Source: Chrysopilus asiliformis
Lineage: Eukaryota > Arthropoda > Insecta > Diptera > Rhagionidae
Length of the DNA: 64,000 nt
Direction: 5' to 3'
NCBI GenBank assembly: GCA_964034945.1
Contig: OZ035961.1
Coordinates: 23,128,661-23,192,660, forward strand
The position numbers were made by a program, and so were the translations under genes. The notes under the pieces were generated by a model. That model worked only from the letters and a program-made list of their open reading frames with translations, ran no database searches and was not told where the DNA came from. Of this stretch, positions 12,987-25,832 are shown one piece after another (position 1 is the stretch's first letter; each line of letters begins with the position of its first letter).

Positions 12987-15900
12987 ATGAAGTGCTTACA
13001 TTACTTAATAGTTGCAACGATTTCTCTATCGCTATGTGAAGAAGGTACGATTGAGTGTTTTTTTTTAAAAAATGAAAAAAAAAGATTTGTTAATTGTTAA
13101 TTGTTAATTAAATTTAAAAATTAGTGTAAAATTTCGTTATAAATCTACAGATGCTTAAAAAAAATTGTAAGCGGTGTTTTTTTAACCACATTTGAAATTG
13201 TGTTTTCACACATGAAACTGTATAAGTAGAAAAATGCAAACAAAATCAGCTGATCGAATAGCTCGAATAACACCTGATAATTCACAGATAAATCTATCTG
13301 AGAAATGTACACAAAGCATAAAAGCATAAGAGCATCAACTATGCGCGCGCAAATTGATCATAATTGACACTTAGTGGTTTCCCCAGTATTCTATTCAAAT
13401 TTTATGTTTATAAATCACGATAATTCTCAATAAAAAATCAACCTTTGGGATTATCTAGTTATGATGAGTAACTGCCGATTGCAAATGTGATAACTGAAAA
13501 GCTTGCAGTGAAATGTGAAAGGTTTCTATTTTGTTGTAATTTACCCGATGTCGTCATTTAAAAAAACCTGCATTTTACAAAATTGTAAGTCGTTAAGTAC
13601 CGATGAAACATTCCGCATTTTCTCGGAATTCGTAACGCAATCAATCGTAAATTAGATAAATTAAGGGAATACCGTTGCTGTAATATCTTTTAAAATTTCA
13701 TGAAAAATATGTTTTAAATTTAAAAAGCAAAGTATAATTTTAAATCAAATTTGTTACATAACTTGGTGTGGACTATTCAATCTATATTTTGATTATGGCT
13801 AATTTTTTCTTAAGAAGTTCTCTGATAAGATAGTGAGTCAATTAATCTAATCGTACAACCTAATGATCAATAATTTTTTTTTCTGATTTTTAATATTAAA
13901 TTGTTTTAAATGCGAAAAACGATTCTATTAGGCCCGTTTGCGCGTACTATTTTTAAAAATTTAAGTTTGCGGTTAGTCTATTTATACCGTATAAATTCTG
14001 GAACTTAAATAGTTTAAGTTGTACATAAGTTGCTAAGTTTCCTTGGTGCAAACGGCACTAAGTTCAATCTTTATCAAATAATATTTCAAACCAAGTCTAT
14101 GAAAATGTTTGTACCCTCAATGTAATTAAATAACTAGATTCGAATACAAAAGCAACAAAATAAAAATGCGCCGCAGACAAAACTTTTTTTTTTTACCAAT
14201 GACTTAGTTTTAAAAAAGGCGATGCTAATTTTTGGGCTATGCTGTCATGAATCCCCCAATTCTAGAGTTTTGTATAGGCTTATAAAATAATTCTGTGGCT
14301 CCAACTGGCAAGTGAAGAGCCAGTCGCCAAATGAAGGCCCTATCAAAGTTTCTTGCTGAGTATGGTCAAAATAAGTATTTTACTCGATTTTGGGGCCCCC
14401 AAAACCGCGAATTTGTTAAATATTTATCGAGTTTACCAATTAAAAAAATAAGAATAATAAGAAATTTCAAATATTACAAAGCTTTTTGGGAAAATTACAA
14501 AATAATGATAAGTAAGATTCTCTAAAAAACGTTTACTAGCATTTTCGATGTGTAAAACATATATCTAACACATATTAGATACACTTCTAAGTGCAGGCGC
14601 GCACCACGTTGTTAAGCATGTAGCATGATTTCAAAGTGGTAATTTGGGTTTTCTAAATCCCGTCAAAGCTAATATTTCAGGGTTGAGGTAGATTTAAGTA
14701 AAAGTAAGTAGTAACTAAGTAGAAATACATTTGGATACCAGCTCCAATATTGGCTTTTAAGCGTTTCAAATATTCAAGTTGCCACTTTAATGCCATTCTA
14801 AATGCTTGCCAACGCAGTGCGCGCCTGCACTAAGGGGTAATACGTGCCATACCGAAATGTAAAGCGCAAAAAGGGTCCTCCAGTCATCGAAATGAGATTT
14901 AACTAAAAGTTCAAAATTTTAGGGAGTCCAAAAAGTTTTCGAGAGGGCTCAATTTTTTTTCTTTCGTTAGTTAATTTTTTTTCTGTCCTGGCGGCAGGTG
15001 TATCGAATTGAAATTCTCCCTGAGTAACTAATTTAATCCATAAAAATCTATAGCGCAAATTCCGTTAGGTAAACTTTAAGTAACTAAGCTTTGTTAATGC
15101 AAACGGTATAATTTGATCATTTAATAGGTATGGCAAATCAACCTTTTTGATAAAACCCAGCGAACAAAGTTATCATTCACGTGAGCTAATTACTCGATTA
15201 TGAGTTTATAATGTAGGTTACTCATCAATCGTTTTAGTTGCAGGTATAGTGAGAGTTGCACATACAACCTAATTTCGATATTTCCTCTGGGAATCTTTCA
15301 ATTGAAATCGCGAAAGTTTCAAAAAGAAGTTTTACCAAACTGGTTTCTTTGATGTGAAAGAAAAGCGAAAAATTATGTTGCAAATACAGTTAGGTACTTA
15401 CTAACCCAAAAATATTGTGAAATTAAAAAATAAATTCCGAAGACAGTGGCGTAATCACCGTGGTGCAGTTGGTGCAACTGCTTCAGACGCACGGATCATA
15501 TGGGCGCAAAATTAGAAAGAACGAACTATAAATTTTTAAAAATGGTGATTTTCGATCAATCAAATTATTTACATGTGTAAGGGCGCAACCTATTCTGACA
15601 AATTAGCACGGAGCTTTTCATTTGTATATTGTCTGTTTACTAAACCACACGTATATTGTGAGAAAAAAAATCCAACATAAAATTTTGCAAGGTAGAGAAA
15701 AGTTTTAGAAAATTTCACAGAAAGGAGATTTTCCACCCAGTTTTTCCCTGAATTACTTTCTTAGCCAGTTTATCCCTGAATTACTTTCTTAGCCAGTTTA
15801 TCCATGAATTGCATTCTGTTACACTCAGAAAAATGTCCAGGTCAACTTTTTGTTAGGTTCACTCTGACCTTACAGAGGTGTCTGTAAGCCAGCTAGCGGT

Positions 15901-18900
15901 CAGAGTTAACCTATCTAAGGTCAACTCGTGCAGCTCCCAATGCCCTACTTCACCTGCTGGTGGCTTAATTTCAGAATTTCTCCGACCACAGGTCAACTCA
16001 GTTTTACTTGCCCACATGCAGGCGAACGCGCGCCTGCCCGAGGCCAATTACGCCGTATGTAGGTCGTCGAGTTAGCCTCCATTTTTCTGAGTGTAGACCC
16101 ATGCATCCGCAAGTACCGGCAGGAAGGTGCCTCTCCCCAGGATTTAAAAAAAAACTATTGGTTTTTTTATATGTCCAAAAATATAAACTTTTGTTTGGGA
16201 CTTTGTATGTATTGATTTGAAAAACTGCGCCGAATTCTTTTTCAAAAAATTTGCCCGCGGCGCACATTAATGTTTTTTTTCCTTGGGTTTAATCTACATC
16301 AAGTTTTATTTTCCATATAAATACAATTCATCCTACCCATAAAAGGCAAGAAATTCAGAATAAAACTGGCTGGGAAAACGGCTTTCCGTGAAGTTTTCTG
16401 GAAATTACACCTGCCTCGGAAAATTCTGTGGAAAATTTTCTTCTCGCAATTTTTTTTTTAAAAATAGCAAAACCTGCATTTTACAAAATTTGTAAGTTAT
16501 TAAGTACAGATGAAATAATCCGCATTTTCTCGGAATTTTCTTTCATTTTGATATAAAGTTGGTTTAGGGAAACCTTTAATCCCGATGCAAAAAATCGCGA
16601 AAAGCATTACAAGGGGAAGCGGAAAATGCCAAAATTTGCGTGACGTTTTTTTTATGAATAGAATATTGCACTAATAACGGTAATGATTCAAACCATCAAA
16701 ACAAGTTTTTTGTGTCATGAGGATAAAGTTTGATAAGTCAAACATGAACATTCTTTCACACTTGTCAAATAAATTATCAACATCAATATCTAGATAATTC
16801 TCAATGCAAAAAATCTTTTGTGGAATTCCCAAAATCTTTGTGTCTCCATTTAAAGAACTTTCATTACCTAACATGTGTCTTCTTGACACTAATCGTATCT
16901 TTTTTTTCAAATGTCTCTTTTGACGGAGTTTAGTCACAAAAAATGGTACAGGTAAGGTGACAAGATAATTTGAAAACGAATTTAATATGTTATGTTCTAC
17001 AGAAACATGATTTGCATATATGAAATAAATTATGTTGCTCTGCACACCAAACTTAAAAGCTTATATTTCTTATAGTTGAAATCACAATTTAATGAAACTA
17101 ATAAATCTGTTTTTAAATTCTTCACAGAAGTTGTGCTAATTATTGTGAAACATAATTTTTAAATAAAATAAATTAACATTTAAGACATATTTAGTAAATA
17201 AATTGTTAGGTATCTCTATAATCACATTGTACTACAGAGACGCTAAATATTGTTGTGAAATATAATTCACACCAACCGAAGTTTTTTTTAAGTGCTGAAA
17301 AAACGGAGTTTGAGAAATTTTCATTCCTCAATTGATTTTACACGATCTAAAATAAATACTTTTATCATACCTAAAATAACCAGACGTCCTGGAATGGCGG
17401 GAACAGTCCCGGATTTTGGGACATAGTCATTGCTTCCTGGAAATTAAACTTCTATTCCGAATTTTCCAATTTGGTGTCATAGTTTATCAAAAAATGATAA
17501 TTTTAAAACTTCCGTGGCATTTTATTTTAGAATCAGGTCAATTTTCGCTTGCGGTTTGTGTCGCTTTTTATTTAAATCAAATTGCTGCGTTCTATTTAAA
17601 AAAATCGTACACTTCTTAATTATTTCTCTTTGGTTTTCGTCCAAATCAAGTTTTTTTTTCTCTACAAGAAATTGTTGTATCGTTAGTGTTCCAATTTTTG
17701 TCCCAGATGAACCCGAAGCAAATATGGTCACCTTAAATTTAACTTTAATCCTAAAAATTCTAGTTATTTCAGTAAAAAGTAAAATTGAAACCTTTAAGAA
17801 TTCATATCACGTGTTTGCTCGATTTTATTCGACATGTTTAGTTATCATGCTACTACTTTTTTAATGAATGAAAAATGAATTTTAAGACAAGTTCAAGCAT
17901 AACAAACATGTCGAGACTATTTTGTTAACAACTGCTAATTGCATAATTTAATGCTGCCAAATGATTTGCATACCAATGGTAAGCCTACCATAAAATTAGT
18001 AACACAAAAAAAAATCATAAACATATTACGAGTATTTGCTGAAAGTTCTTGTTAACGAATTCTTGAAAGGTAATTTAACATATGCGAAACAGCAAAGAAA
18101 ACTGAAATAAATTCAGGTGAGATTTAAATATTCCAAGGGGGTACATGCATTAAATGATATCTCGGAGTCGATTTTTATTTTATAAACTGTTAAAATTTCT
18201 CAATGCATAAATTTTATCTGGCAAAGCAAATTGAAGAAACGAATCAACCGAGTATACTGACCCACTGAATGCAGAAAAAAAACAGCCACAGACCTCGACA
18301 AGACTTTTATGTTTTTTTTTCTTACGTTTACCGATTCCAGTTGGTGAAGTCACCTTTCTCCGCAGAACAAGAACCAAAGTTCATCAAGTGTGTTAAATTC
18401 TACCCAATGTGTTTTTCTTTTGATTAAAAAATGAAAATCAATAAAAAGTTAAAACTACCAAAGCATTGCGGTTTTCAATATTCAGCTTCTACCAACATTG
18501 GTGACCTCTTTTTCCGATAAAGAAAATCCGAAATTAGACATTAATGTTCTATTCTGCTATGAAAAGTTCTAGTGCGATTTTCTTTCCATTCTATTTCATC
18601 TCAGCTTATTTGTTGTTTTGTTTTTTTAGCCGAACTCAACTTAATATATGCTAAGAGCTTATAGAATCCCATTTAATTCTTCTTTATTTTGTGTCGGCGA
18701 ATAAACGATAAGGAGAAAAGCCTCCTACCTTCTTATCGAAAAGTCTTAATTTGGAAAAAAAATCTACCGCTAAATTTGGATGCTTACCTTAGGTTTTTTT
18801 TGCTTGAGGTATATTTTCGGCAACTAAAATTCGTTGTCTGATATTAAAAATTGCGATATCACAGTTCTTTATAAAAATAAACATAAGAGGGTATACTTTG

Positions 18901-21735
18901 TATTCACTTTTTGACAAATAAATTTATTTCCGGTAACGAACATTTTTTTTACATTCCTCTGCTATAGAGGGAAAGTATTGTCTTCATGATGAAGGCCGAC
19001 TCGAGACCGAACGGGGACAGATAGCAACTTTCTGATCATTACGAAATCCGGTTGGGGTTACTGTCCGTTTTACGTATCTTAAATAACTCGAGAACGCGTT
19101 GATCTAGCGACTTGAAATTTTTTGTAAATGGGTTTTACTCCATTATATTTTTTTGAAGGTTTTTTGTAGTAGTTGCACTACTACAGATTACCCCCCTCCC
19201 AATAACAGTATGAAGGATTTTACGAAAAGCCTATTTTTACTATTAGCTCCAAAGCTTGGTTCAAATCACTTTAGTCTACAAGTCAAAAGCGAACAGAATG
19301 TCAGACAAACAACCACATCATAATAGGTTTTTCACAGAAATTTTTTACATATTTTTTTCATCACAACATTCTTTATGCCGGTAATAACTTCTGGCATTCT
19401 TTATGTCGATAATAACTGAATTCGATCGATAAAAACACTTTTTCGTATTCGAATTAGTTATGTATATGGCATACCAATATGGACATGATTGTATTAATTA
19501 ATTTGTGTTTTTTTTTTGTTTTCGTTTGTTACAGTTTTTGCTGGTGGCCACAGATTCGGATATACAAAAGCCGAACAACGTTTATGGGCTAAACATCATG
19601 CGTCTTGTGCTGGGAAGTATCAGTCACCCATCGGTATATCCGTGAAGCGAGTAACATGAATAAAGTCTTTTTAGAAAATCTGAAACATTTTGCCTAATCG
19701 ATAAAAAACTTTCAATTTTTTTTTTGAAATGTAGGCCGTTCCGTTAACAATGCCCGCTATCGAAATGGTAGGCTATCATAATTTGCTACCTGGACCATTA
19801 TTAGTTCATAATAATGGACATTCGGGTAAGATTTTTATCTACATTAATAAATTCTTGTAATTTTTCTTTCAAATTTGCCTTGGCAAAATAATTTTTTCTC
19901 AAGAAACGAAATAATTTTTTGCTATATTTAATTAATTAGTGTCTTTAACAATACCGAAGCCTGACAAAGATCAATTATCCCGAGGTGAACGAATGCCATA
20001 TATATTCGGTGGCCTATTGAAGAATGAATACGAGGTTGAAGGACTGCACTTCCATTGGGGATACAAGAATAATAGAGGATCTGAACATGTTCTTAATGAC
20101 ATACGATACCCAATGGAAATGCACATCGTTCACAGAAATACCAAATACAAGGACGTGCTCGAAGCTCTTGGTTATTCCGATGGACTTGCTGTATTGGGAT
20201 TCTTCTATCAGGTTTGAACTTTTCATCCTCCATTGTGTTGTATGTAATGTCCTTTAGGACATTTTAAACATTTTAAATTACTGAATTTACCAATTAAAAC
20301 TTTAAGTTCCTTTATAAACATTATGTTTTTCAACCGATAATAAATGATTCCTTGTTTTTTACAGCTGAAAGAAAAAGATGGTGCCGAATTGCATAATTTT
20401 ATGAGAATCATATTCCAAATAACTGAATATGATAAAAGTGTTTTACTAAATTCAACATTTTCCCTTTCATCACTCATCGAGAATATCGATCTTGAGAGAT
20501 TTTACACTTACAAAGGTAAGTAAATTATTTAAATATGATGACAAAAACACACAAAAAATTAGAATCAATTAACGCTATTGTGTTGATAAGTAAAATAAAC
20601 GAAAAAGGTTACATAAAAATTAGTTATCTTAATCTCCCTGTGTTAACCAGAAAAGACAGATTTTGATGAAAAATATAAGATTGGCAAATATATTTTTTTA
20701 CAGTAACTTCTTAACTATGTTAAGAATGAGAAAAATATAAAAAATCGAAAAACACATCGGAAATAAATCGAAAATAATTTTCTATGGCTCTCGTTTATTC
20801 TAGGATTTGTTTAAAAAGTGAACCTACTAAAATATTTGACCATTGCTAATTCATAAATTTTCATTTAAAAAAAAAAATATAGCTAGATTTTTTAACAATT
20901 TTAAATCCATTTTTAAATGATTATTTTCAGGATCTCTAACAACACCACCGTGTTCAGAAGCAGTCACGTGGATTCTTTTCCCAGACCCGTTAACAGTATC
21001 GGTAACGCAAGTAAGTTGGCATCAATAATTAAGTTTTTTAATCCAAAAATCTATCCTGGTGCATTTCAGTTTTTTTTAAATCACTCTAAAACCAATAAAA
21101 AGATTTTTTAAATTCACAACAAAAATAAAGTTATCTGCAACGAGAGCAGAAAAGGGAGTTTTTTTTAATTCAACCTTAAATTTATCAGAATTGATCAGAC
21201 AATTCCGCAAAAACTCAACATTTCCGAAATTGACCTTAAACTAAAACAAAATGTATTTATCATTTATTGATTATTGTGTCATCATCGGTTTGAAATGCTT
21301 TAATCGATTGCTCGACAAAGTTTTAAACATTTATCAAAACAAAAAAAAAATCTTTGTACGTTGAACCACTTGTTAGAATTACAAAAAATTCCAACAGAGC
21401 GAAACGAAACGAAATTATTCGCCGGTGTATGAAAGAGGCCTTCATTTTATTAACAAGGCGTACAAATTATTGTGTCAATTAAAAAAACTTTTTTTGTCAA
21501 ATTTTTCTATTGTTTTGATTGTTTTTTTTTACTAAATGCTTGAATTCTTTTGCAGATGTCGAAATTCCGTCGATTATCTAATGGAGTTGAGGGATCAATA
21601 TTAGTTGATAATTACCGTTCATTGCAACCAGTGGGGAATCGCAGAATTTTCGTGCGTAGCGTGAACACCCGGAATACACCGTTAGATGCAATTAATACGG
21701 CTGTTCATTACTCGCAATGGGACTGGCTGCATTAG
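12987..21735 (+). CDS. secreted alpha-carbonic anhydrase (7 exons)
   Basis: Exons by splice signals and unbroken frame: 12987-13044, 19535-19650, 19735-19825, 19940-20211, 20365-20515, 20931-21010, 21556-21735; 315 aa. Family role: reversible hydration of CO2 to bicarbonate with a zinc ion. A hydrophobic signal peptide ([17 protein letters not shown]) suggests secretion. The active site looks complete: proton-shuttle His in NNGHS (about residue 87), zinc ligands in HFHWG (H125, H127) and MHIVH (H150), gatekeeping Glu in GSEH (E137), and Thr in LTTPPC (T233/T234). Cys in ASCAG and in TPPC match the disulfide of secreted alpha-CAs. The exon 2 donor at 19651 was preferred over an earlier GT at 19634 because only it keeps the family frame into exon 3. 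A polyadenylation-like AATAAA follows near 21822. The 6.5-kb first intron separates the signal-peptide exon from the enzyme body. The paralog (CAH number) cannot be assigned. Confidence 0.93.
13567..13630 (+). repeat. dispersed 64-bp repeat, copy 1
   Basis: CCTGCATTTTACAAAATTGT ... CCGCATTTTCTCGGAATT also occurs at 16473-16536 with few changes. Confidence 0.75.
15738..15815 (+). repeat. 28-bp tandem repeat, about 2.7 copies
   Basis: CCAGTTT(A/T)TCCCTGAATTAC then TTTCTTAG repeats twice; a third, partial copy (CCAGTTTATCCATGAATTGC) directly precedes the MITE at 15820. Confidence 0.85.
15820..16095. mobile_element. MITE, TACACTCAGAAAAATG ends
   Basis: Perfect 16-bp inverted ends TACACTCAGAAAAATG / CATTTTTCTGAGTGTA. 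The 276-bp interior is more GC-rich than its surroundings and has several AGGTCAAC pieces. Overlapping ORFs on both strands here are artefacts. Confidence 0.8.
16473..16536 (+). repeat. dispersed 64-bp repeat, copy 2
   Basis: Second copy of the repeat at 13567-13630; both lie in intron 1 of carbonic anhydrase, so a local duplication is also possible. Confidence 0.75.
17380..17500 (+). repeat. GGGACA-rich dispersed repeat, copy 2
   Basis: CCAGACGTCCTGGAATGGCG then GGAACAGTCCCGG, and CCAATTTGGTGTCATAGTTT then ATCAAA, are similar to 5388-5560. Confidence 0.5.
18945..19150 (+). mobile_element. dispersed repeat D, copy 2
   Basis: GGAAAGTATTGTCTTCATGA, GCCGACTCGAGACCG, GGGGACAGATAG and GTTGATCTAGCGACTTGAAA then TTTTTTG match copy 1 at 2300-2500. 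Lies in intron 1 of carbonic anhydrase. Confidence 0.65.
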
Positions 21736-22249
21736 AATTGACCGTTTTATAGTTTTTAAGTTCATTTTTAATCGGATAAGAATGATATTACTGTTGTTAT
21801 TGTATAGATATTTAAAAATCGAAATAAAACGTGTGGATGACTAAAAAAAATTGTGTTACTTGACAGAGCAAAATTGCAGAAGGATTCTACAGTGTAAGAA
21901 ATTCCTTAAAAAACTCAGAAGATTGCAACGGATGCAGGAAATCTTAAGTGACTTTTGGTAATGGAAAAATTTGTCTAAGGAAGAATCTCTAATAGTGAAA
22001 ACCATGTCCAAATTTCTTTAATAGTTCAAAAAATAGCAAGAGATGAAATCAGGGAAAACAGGAAATTTTTCTAATACATTCTACTGAGAAGCTCGGACAA
22101 TTTCTTCAGATATTCCTCACAAAAAACGCGTAAGAAATCGCTCATATCACTTTTGTACCTACTTCACAACTCATTTGAAAAAGTCAAAAAATAAAACCAC
22201 CTTTAAAAATTTTACAAACTTTATTTTTCGTACAAACTTACAAAGCTGC
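21736..22249. other. convergent intergenic region
   Basis: This is the 3' space between carbonic anhydrase (+) and RBMX2 (-). It is AT-rich with an AATAAA about 90 bp after the carbonic anhydrase stop. I see no further gene or repeat in it. Confidence 0.6.
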
Positions 22250-23143
22250 CTACTGTTTAGATTTTTTCCTCCTTCTATCGCTATCGGAATCTTCAGAGTC
22301 AGTATCTTCTGTATTTGAACTTGAAGACGAGTGTCTTCGTTTCTTCTTCTTTGACTTCTTATCTTTCTTCTCCTTTTTCGATTTTTTACTTTTCTTTTCT
22401 TTCTTGGATTTCTTCTCCTTTTTAACTTTGTGCTTCGACCCATTTTTATTCTCCGTTTTTATTGTGCTATCAATTGGCAAATGTGGCGGCAATCCATCCG
22501 CCCCGCGCGAAGCTTCCAATCTTGACTCTTTTTTTATGTTTTCCGGAGCAATTTGTGGTTTCGGTGCACAGCCTTCCATGTGCAAACGTTTGGTCTCATC
22601 GTCATATTTGTCATTTTCCTTTGGTACTTTGTAATCAGAAACGTGATCCACGCGAATTGACCGGCCGAGGATCTAAAAAAAGAACATTTGAAAATGATTG
22701 TTAACTAAAGAAACTGAGACGGAACTACCTTGATTCCGTTTAAATTATCCACCGCCAAAATAGTAGATCTTTGGTCCTCGTAACAAATAAAACAGAATCC
22801 TTTTTGTTTGCCCGTAAGTTTGTCCCTCACGAGGTTTATATTCACAACTTCTCCATACTGCGAAAACACGCACAGAATATCTCCTAAAAATAGTAGAAAA
22901 AAAGTGGAATTTTTGGAGTGAATTTAAAGAATTTTTCTGGCAGAAACCTTCAGTGAGATCGTACGGCAGTCCTCCTACAAAAATCCAAGCACTCCCTTTG
23001 TACATGTCATGCCAGGACCCCTTAGAAGTGGATTTTAATTCCCTTTCGCTGAGCTTCTGGATGTTTTTCATGTTCCTAGAAATATATTTGGTCAAAACAA
23101 AGGATTCTTTCGTAAATTATCATACTTACGTCATTGGATTCAT
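22250..23143 (-). CDS. RBMX2: RBMX2/Ist3-like spliceosomal RRM protein
   Basis: Exons on the minus strand: 23130-23143, 22948-23075, 22729-22883, 22250-22672; 239 aa. The N-terminus ([18 protein letters not shown]) and the following [17 protein letters not shown] are typical of RBMX2 (yeast Ist3/Snu17), a component of the activated spliceosome (RES complex). One RRM spans about residues 34-112, with RNP2 (IFVGGL) and an RNP1-like KGFCFICY. After the RRM comes [16 protein letters not shown], a hallmark of the family. The C-terminal 80 residues are Lys/Ser-rich and low complexity, as in other RBMX2 proteins. Exon 1 codes for only four full codons plus two bases. It is divergent from Vha14, 537 bp away. 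Nuclear location is inferred from the family. Confidence 0.92.
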
Positions 23144-23680
23144 TTTGGAAATGTGTATGAGGTCTTCCTGGTTTATTTACAATATACTTTGTGTACTAAA
23201 TAGGATTTTTCACACGTTTTTCGTTAATTTCCCAGAAAACACAAATCAGTTCGCATTGTTTTGTTTTGAAACGTTTTTCAATGTCATTTTGACAGTTCGT
23301 AGTACAACACAAATTCTGGAACAATGCCTAAAGATTAATAACGACGAAACGATTCTTTTATGAAAATGGGCAGTATGAAAACGGCGGAAGAACGAAAATT
23401 CTATATTGATTGAGTTTAAAAGAATTTTATTTTCCGATTTTTATACGATTAAAAACTTAACAATAGCTGAAGAAAATATAAAATATTCACAATTATTCAT
23501 CTTAAACAATATTCGCCCATGTTTTAGTTCACCTCAGCTTGAAAACTACTGTTTTTCAAAAAGAAAATCAGTAAAATCTTTAAAACGTTCTGAAAACCCA
23601 CCTGACTCTCCATTTTTAGGTCAGCTGACTTTTCTCGTATTTTTCTCATCGAACAAAATTTTTTGTGAAATCCAGTAAAA
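23144..23680. promoter_or_regulatory. divergent intergenic region RBMX2 / Vha14
   Basis: These 537 bp lie between two head-to-head start codons (RBMX2 minus, Vha14 plus), so both promoters and 5' UTRs must lie here unless there are distant 5' exons. No TATA box was assigned. Confidence 0.45.
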
Positions 23681-24174
23681 ATGGCACTCCACTCCGCAAT
23701 TAAAGGAAAATTGATATCCGTCATTGGAGACGAGGTAAATTAAACATTTCTACAGTAGTATATTGATTGGCATGTGTTAATTTCAGGATACTTGCGTTGG
23801 TTTTTTGTTGGGAGGAGTCGGAGAGATCAACAAGAATCGCCACCCAAACTTTATGGTCGTCGATAAAAGTATTTTCAGGGATTATCTTCATGCGGTTACT
23901 ATTGACAAATACTTTCTTTGCAGATACTGCGGTCAGTGAAATCGAGGACTGCTTCAAGCGCTTCATCCGTCGCGACGACGTTGACATAATTCTCATTAAC
24001 CAGAACTACGCCGAGTTGATTCGGCACGTGATTGATGCCCACACAGCCCCAATTCCAGCAGTACTGGAGATTCCTTCCAAGGACTTCCCCTATGACGCTT
24101 CGAAGGACTCGATTTTGAGACGGGCCAAGGGAATGTTCAATCCAGAAGATCTAATTGGCAGTACTCGTGGTTAA
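23681..24174 (+). CDS. Vha14: V-type proton ATPase subunit F
   Basis: Exons 23681-23734, 23787-23868, 23924-24174; 128 aa, close to the usual length of about 120 aa. The product starts [20 protein letters not shown], then [13 protein letters not shown] and [11 protein letters not shown], and ends with the [19 protein letters not shown] and [15 protein letters not shown] segments characteristic of V-ATPase subunit F. This subunit sits in the central rotor stalk of the cytoplasmic V1 sector and couples ATP hydrolysis to proton pumping into endomembrane lumens. Introns are short (52 and 55 bp) with standard GT/AG ends. Drosophila has two copies (Vha14-1, Vha14-2); which one this matches is not decided here. 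Confidence 0.97.
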
Positions 24175-25240
24175 TAATATTCGTTTTCGAAATATTTCAA
24201 GTTTATTATGTTAATTCAGCAGCATTATAAAATATAATAATTAAAGAGTGTCGTTTGAAGTCATTCCAATCGTAGTTAAATGTTAAACGGATTAAATTGT
24301 ATAAAATATGTCCAGGAAAAAAATGTGACTATTGTTTCTTTCAAACGATTTCAGGAATGGATTTATGTTGATCTTACGACGGGCAACCGCAATCTTGCTT
24401 TAAAAAATTGGAAATTGGAACTTCTTTAGTATAATCATAAATTGCAATTTTTTTAAAAAAGCCCTCCAAGAAAAACAACTTCGATTTGTTCCTAGTCAGA
24501 GTCGTGTCTATGGTACATTTGTTTACAGGCAAGGAGTGGGGCCGAATTTATTGGGCGAAAATTTTCCTTGGAAGTTGATCTATCCAATGGCGAAAATCGC
24601 ATCTTCACTACTCTAACAGTTCAGGAGGTAGCAGGGGAGGGGGTAAGATCATTTGGTTGACGCATAGCCTACAACATTCCTCTCATTACTTAAAACATAG
24701 ATCCGCTTGCTGCCACTACTCATAGTTTGTCTGTAAAGGAATTTGCAATTTTAAGAAAATGACACGCGGAGTAGCGTTTTATATAAAAGGTTTTCTTGTT
24801 ACACGCTCGAAAACTTCTCCACATCTTCGTAGGTAAGGGCAGACTGGAAGAGTGGGGTCCAGTAACACGCCTGGTAAAAGAAATTTTACCAAATGTTTCT
24901 TTTCACCTCTAGAATCTGCTCTCAGGAAAAATAATCTAAAATTTCAAAGCAATCTAACGAGAGGTCTTTGATTTTAATCAAGCAAAACTTTAATACAAGA
25001 TGTTATAATGTATTATTTTTATATCAAACCATAGAATTTTGACAACACTTTTTCTACATCGCGTAATGAATTTGAAAAAAAACCAACTCAATTTTTTTTA
25101 CTGAATTAAATTTTAACGGACACTCATGTATTTAATAGTGGATTTAATGATCGTTGAAAAAAATTACTTCAAATACAAAAAAACGTGTACAGACATCTAC
25201 GATCACAACACTGTTACCTAGTATGTTTTTGCATTTCAAA
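24175..25240. other. intergenic, no gene seen
   Basis: The first part is the Vha14 3' region. Around 24520-24660 a G-rich stretch (AGTTCAGGAGG then GGGGAGGGGGT) resembles parts of the repeat cores near 10060 and 45300. No coding signal was recognised. Confidence 0.4.
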
Positions 25241-25832
25241 ATGAATTTAACAAAATTTTGGATTCTTTTCGCAGTTTTCGTACGTTTTGGTGTAAGGTTT
25301 TTTTTTCTTTTGTTTTTCGATTCTTCTTTTTATTAACATTAATGCGTTGAACGCTTAGGATTTATGGCATGTGGAATGGTTATCTTTCGATGTAAAAACA
25401 TATGTTCCATGGTTCAGCTGCAGTTATAACATTGTAAATAAACGTTTCATCCAACTTGAATGCAATACAACAATGGACATAAATGAACCGTTTTGGAGCT
25501 CGGAAATTTCTACGATTAAAGACGTGGGCCGTAATTTAACAGTAATGAGATTCAGCAAAAATATCTGTGAATTTTTTAAATCGAAGGATTTTTTTAATTC
25601 CTGGATTCTTGACGTTATTCTATCCACGAGTAATATGCCAAGAAAGTGCCCAGTTAAAGCCGGAAAATACATCTTTCGGAACTTGTCCATATCAACACAA
25701 AATATACCACAGATATTTCGCAGTTTAAAAACTTCATCTCAAAAAGGTGCAGTGAAAGTTGAACTCTTTAATATTTTCAATAAAATACGAATTAAATTTG
25801 CCTATTATAGTATGACATACCAAAAGGTATGA
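25241..25832 (+). CDS. DUF1091 secreted protein (MD-2-like fold family)
   Basis: Two exons: 25241-25291 and 25359-25832, with a 67-bp phase-0 intron (GTAAGG...TTAG); 174 aa. Exon 1 is a signal peptide (MNLTKFWILFAVFVRFG). Exon 2 carries the DUF1091 pattern: a Cys-containing strand (SCSYNIVNKRFIQLEC), then NICEFFKS, a segment ending SNMPRKCPVKAGKYIFRNL (the CP motif of the family) and a C-terminal VKVELFN..NKI. DUF1091 proteins are numerous in flies and poorly characterised; some have roles in chemosensation, and a lipid-binding fold is suggested for the family. The real start is the ATG at 25241. The in-frame GTG at 25371 lies inside exon 2 and is not a start. No function is assigned. Confidence 0.8.

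Larger units (their letters stand above)
13045..19534 (+). other. intron 1 of carbonic anhydrase, repeat-filled
   Basis: This 6.5-kb intron holds a MITE (15820-16095), a 28-bp tandem repeat just before it, a repeat of about 65 bp present twice (13567-13630 and 16473-16536), a copy of a GGGACA-rich dispersed repeat (17380-17500) and a copy of the 18945-19150 repeat family. The longest ORF (16671-17045, minus) matches nothing I recognise. Confidence 0.7.

Noticed and set aside
16671..17045. 124-codon minus-strand ORF in intron 1 of carbonic anhydrase
   Set aside because: Starts with GTG, matches no family I know and has no gene context; could be a degraded TE.
19250..19275. tRNA-like GGTTCAAATC box
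   Set aside because: No matching A box or cloverleaf around it; no tRNA or rRNA gene could be supported in the window.
19634..19650. Earlier donor for carbonic anhydrase exon 2 (ATCG|GTATAT)
   Set aside because: It shifts the next exon out of the carbonic anhydrase frame; the donor at 19651 keeps [11 protein letters not shown] in frame.
25371..25832. DUF1091 protein starting at the GTG at 25371
   Set aside because: The frame extends upstream to a clean splice acceptor at 25358, and a signal-peptide exon with a matching phase-0 donor exists.
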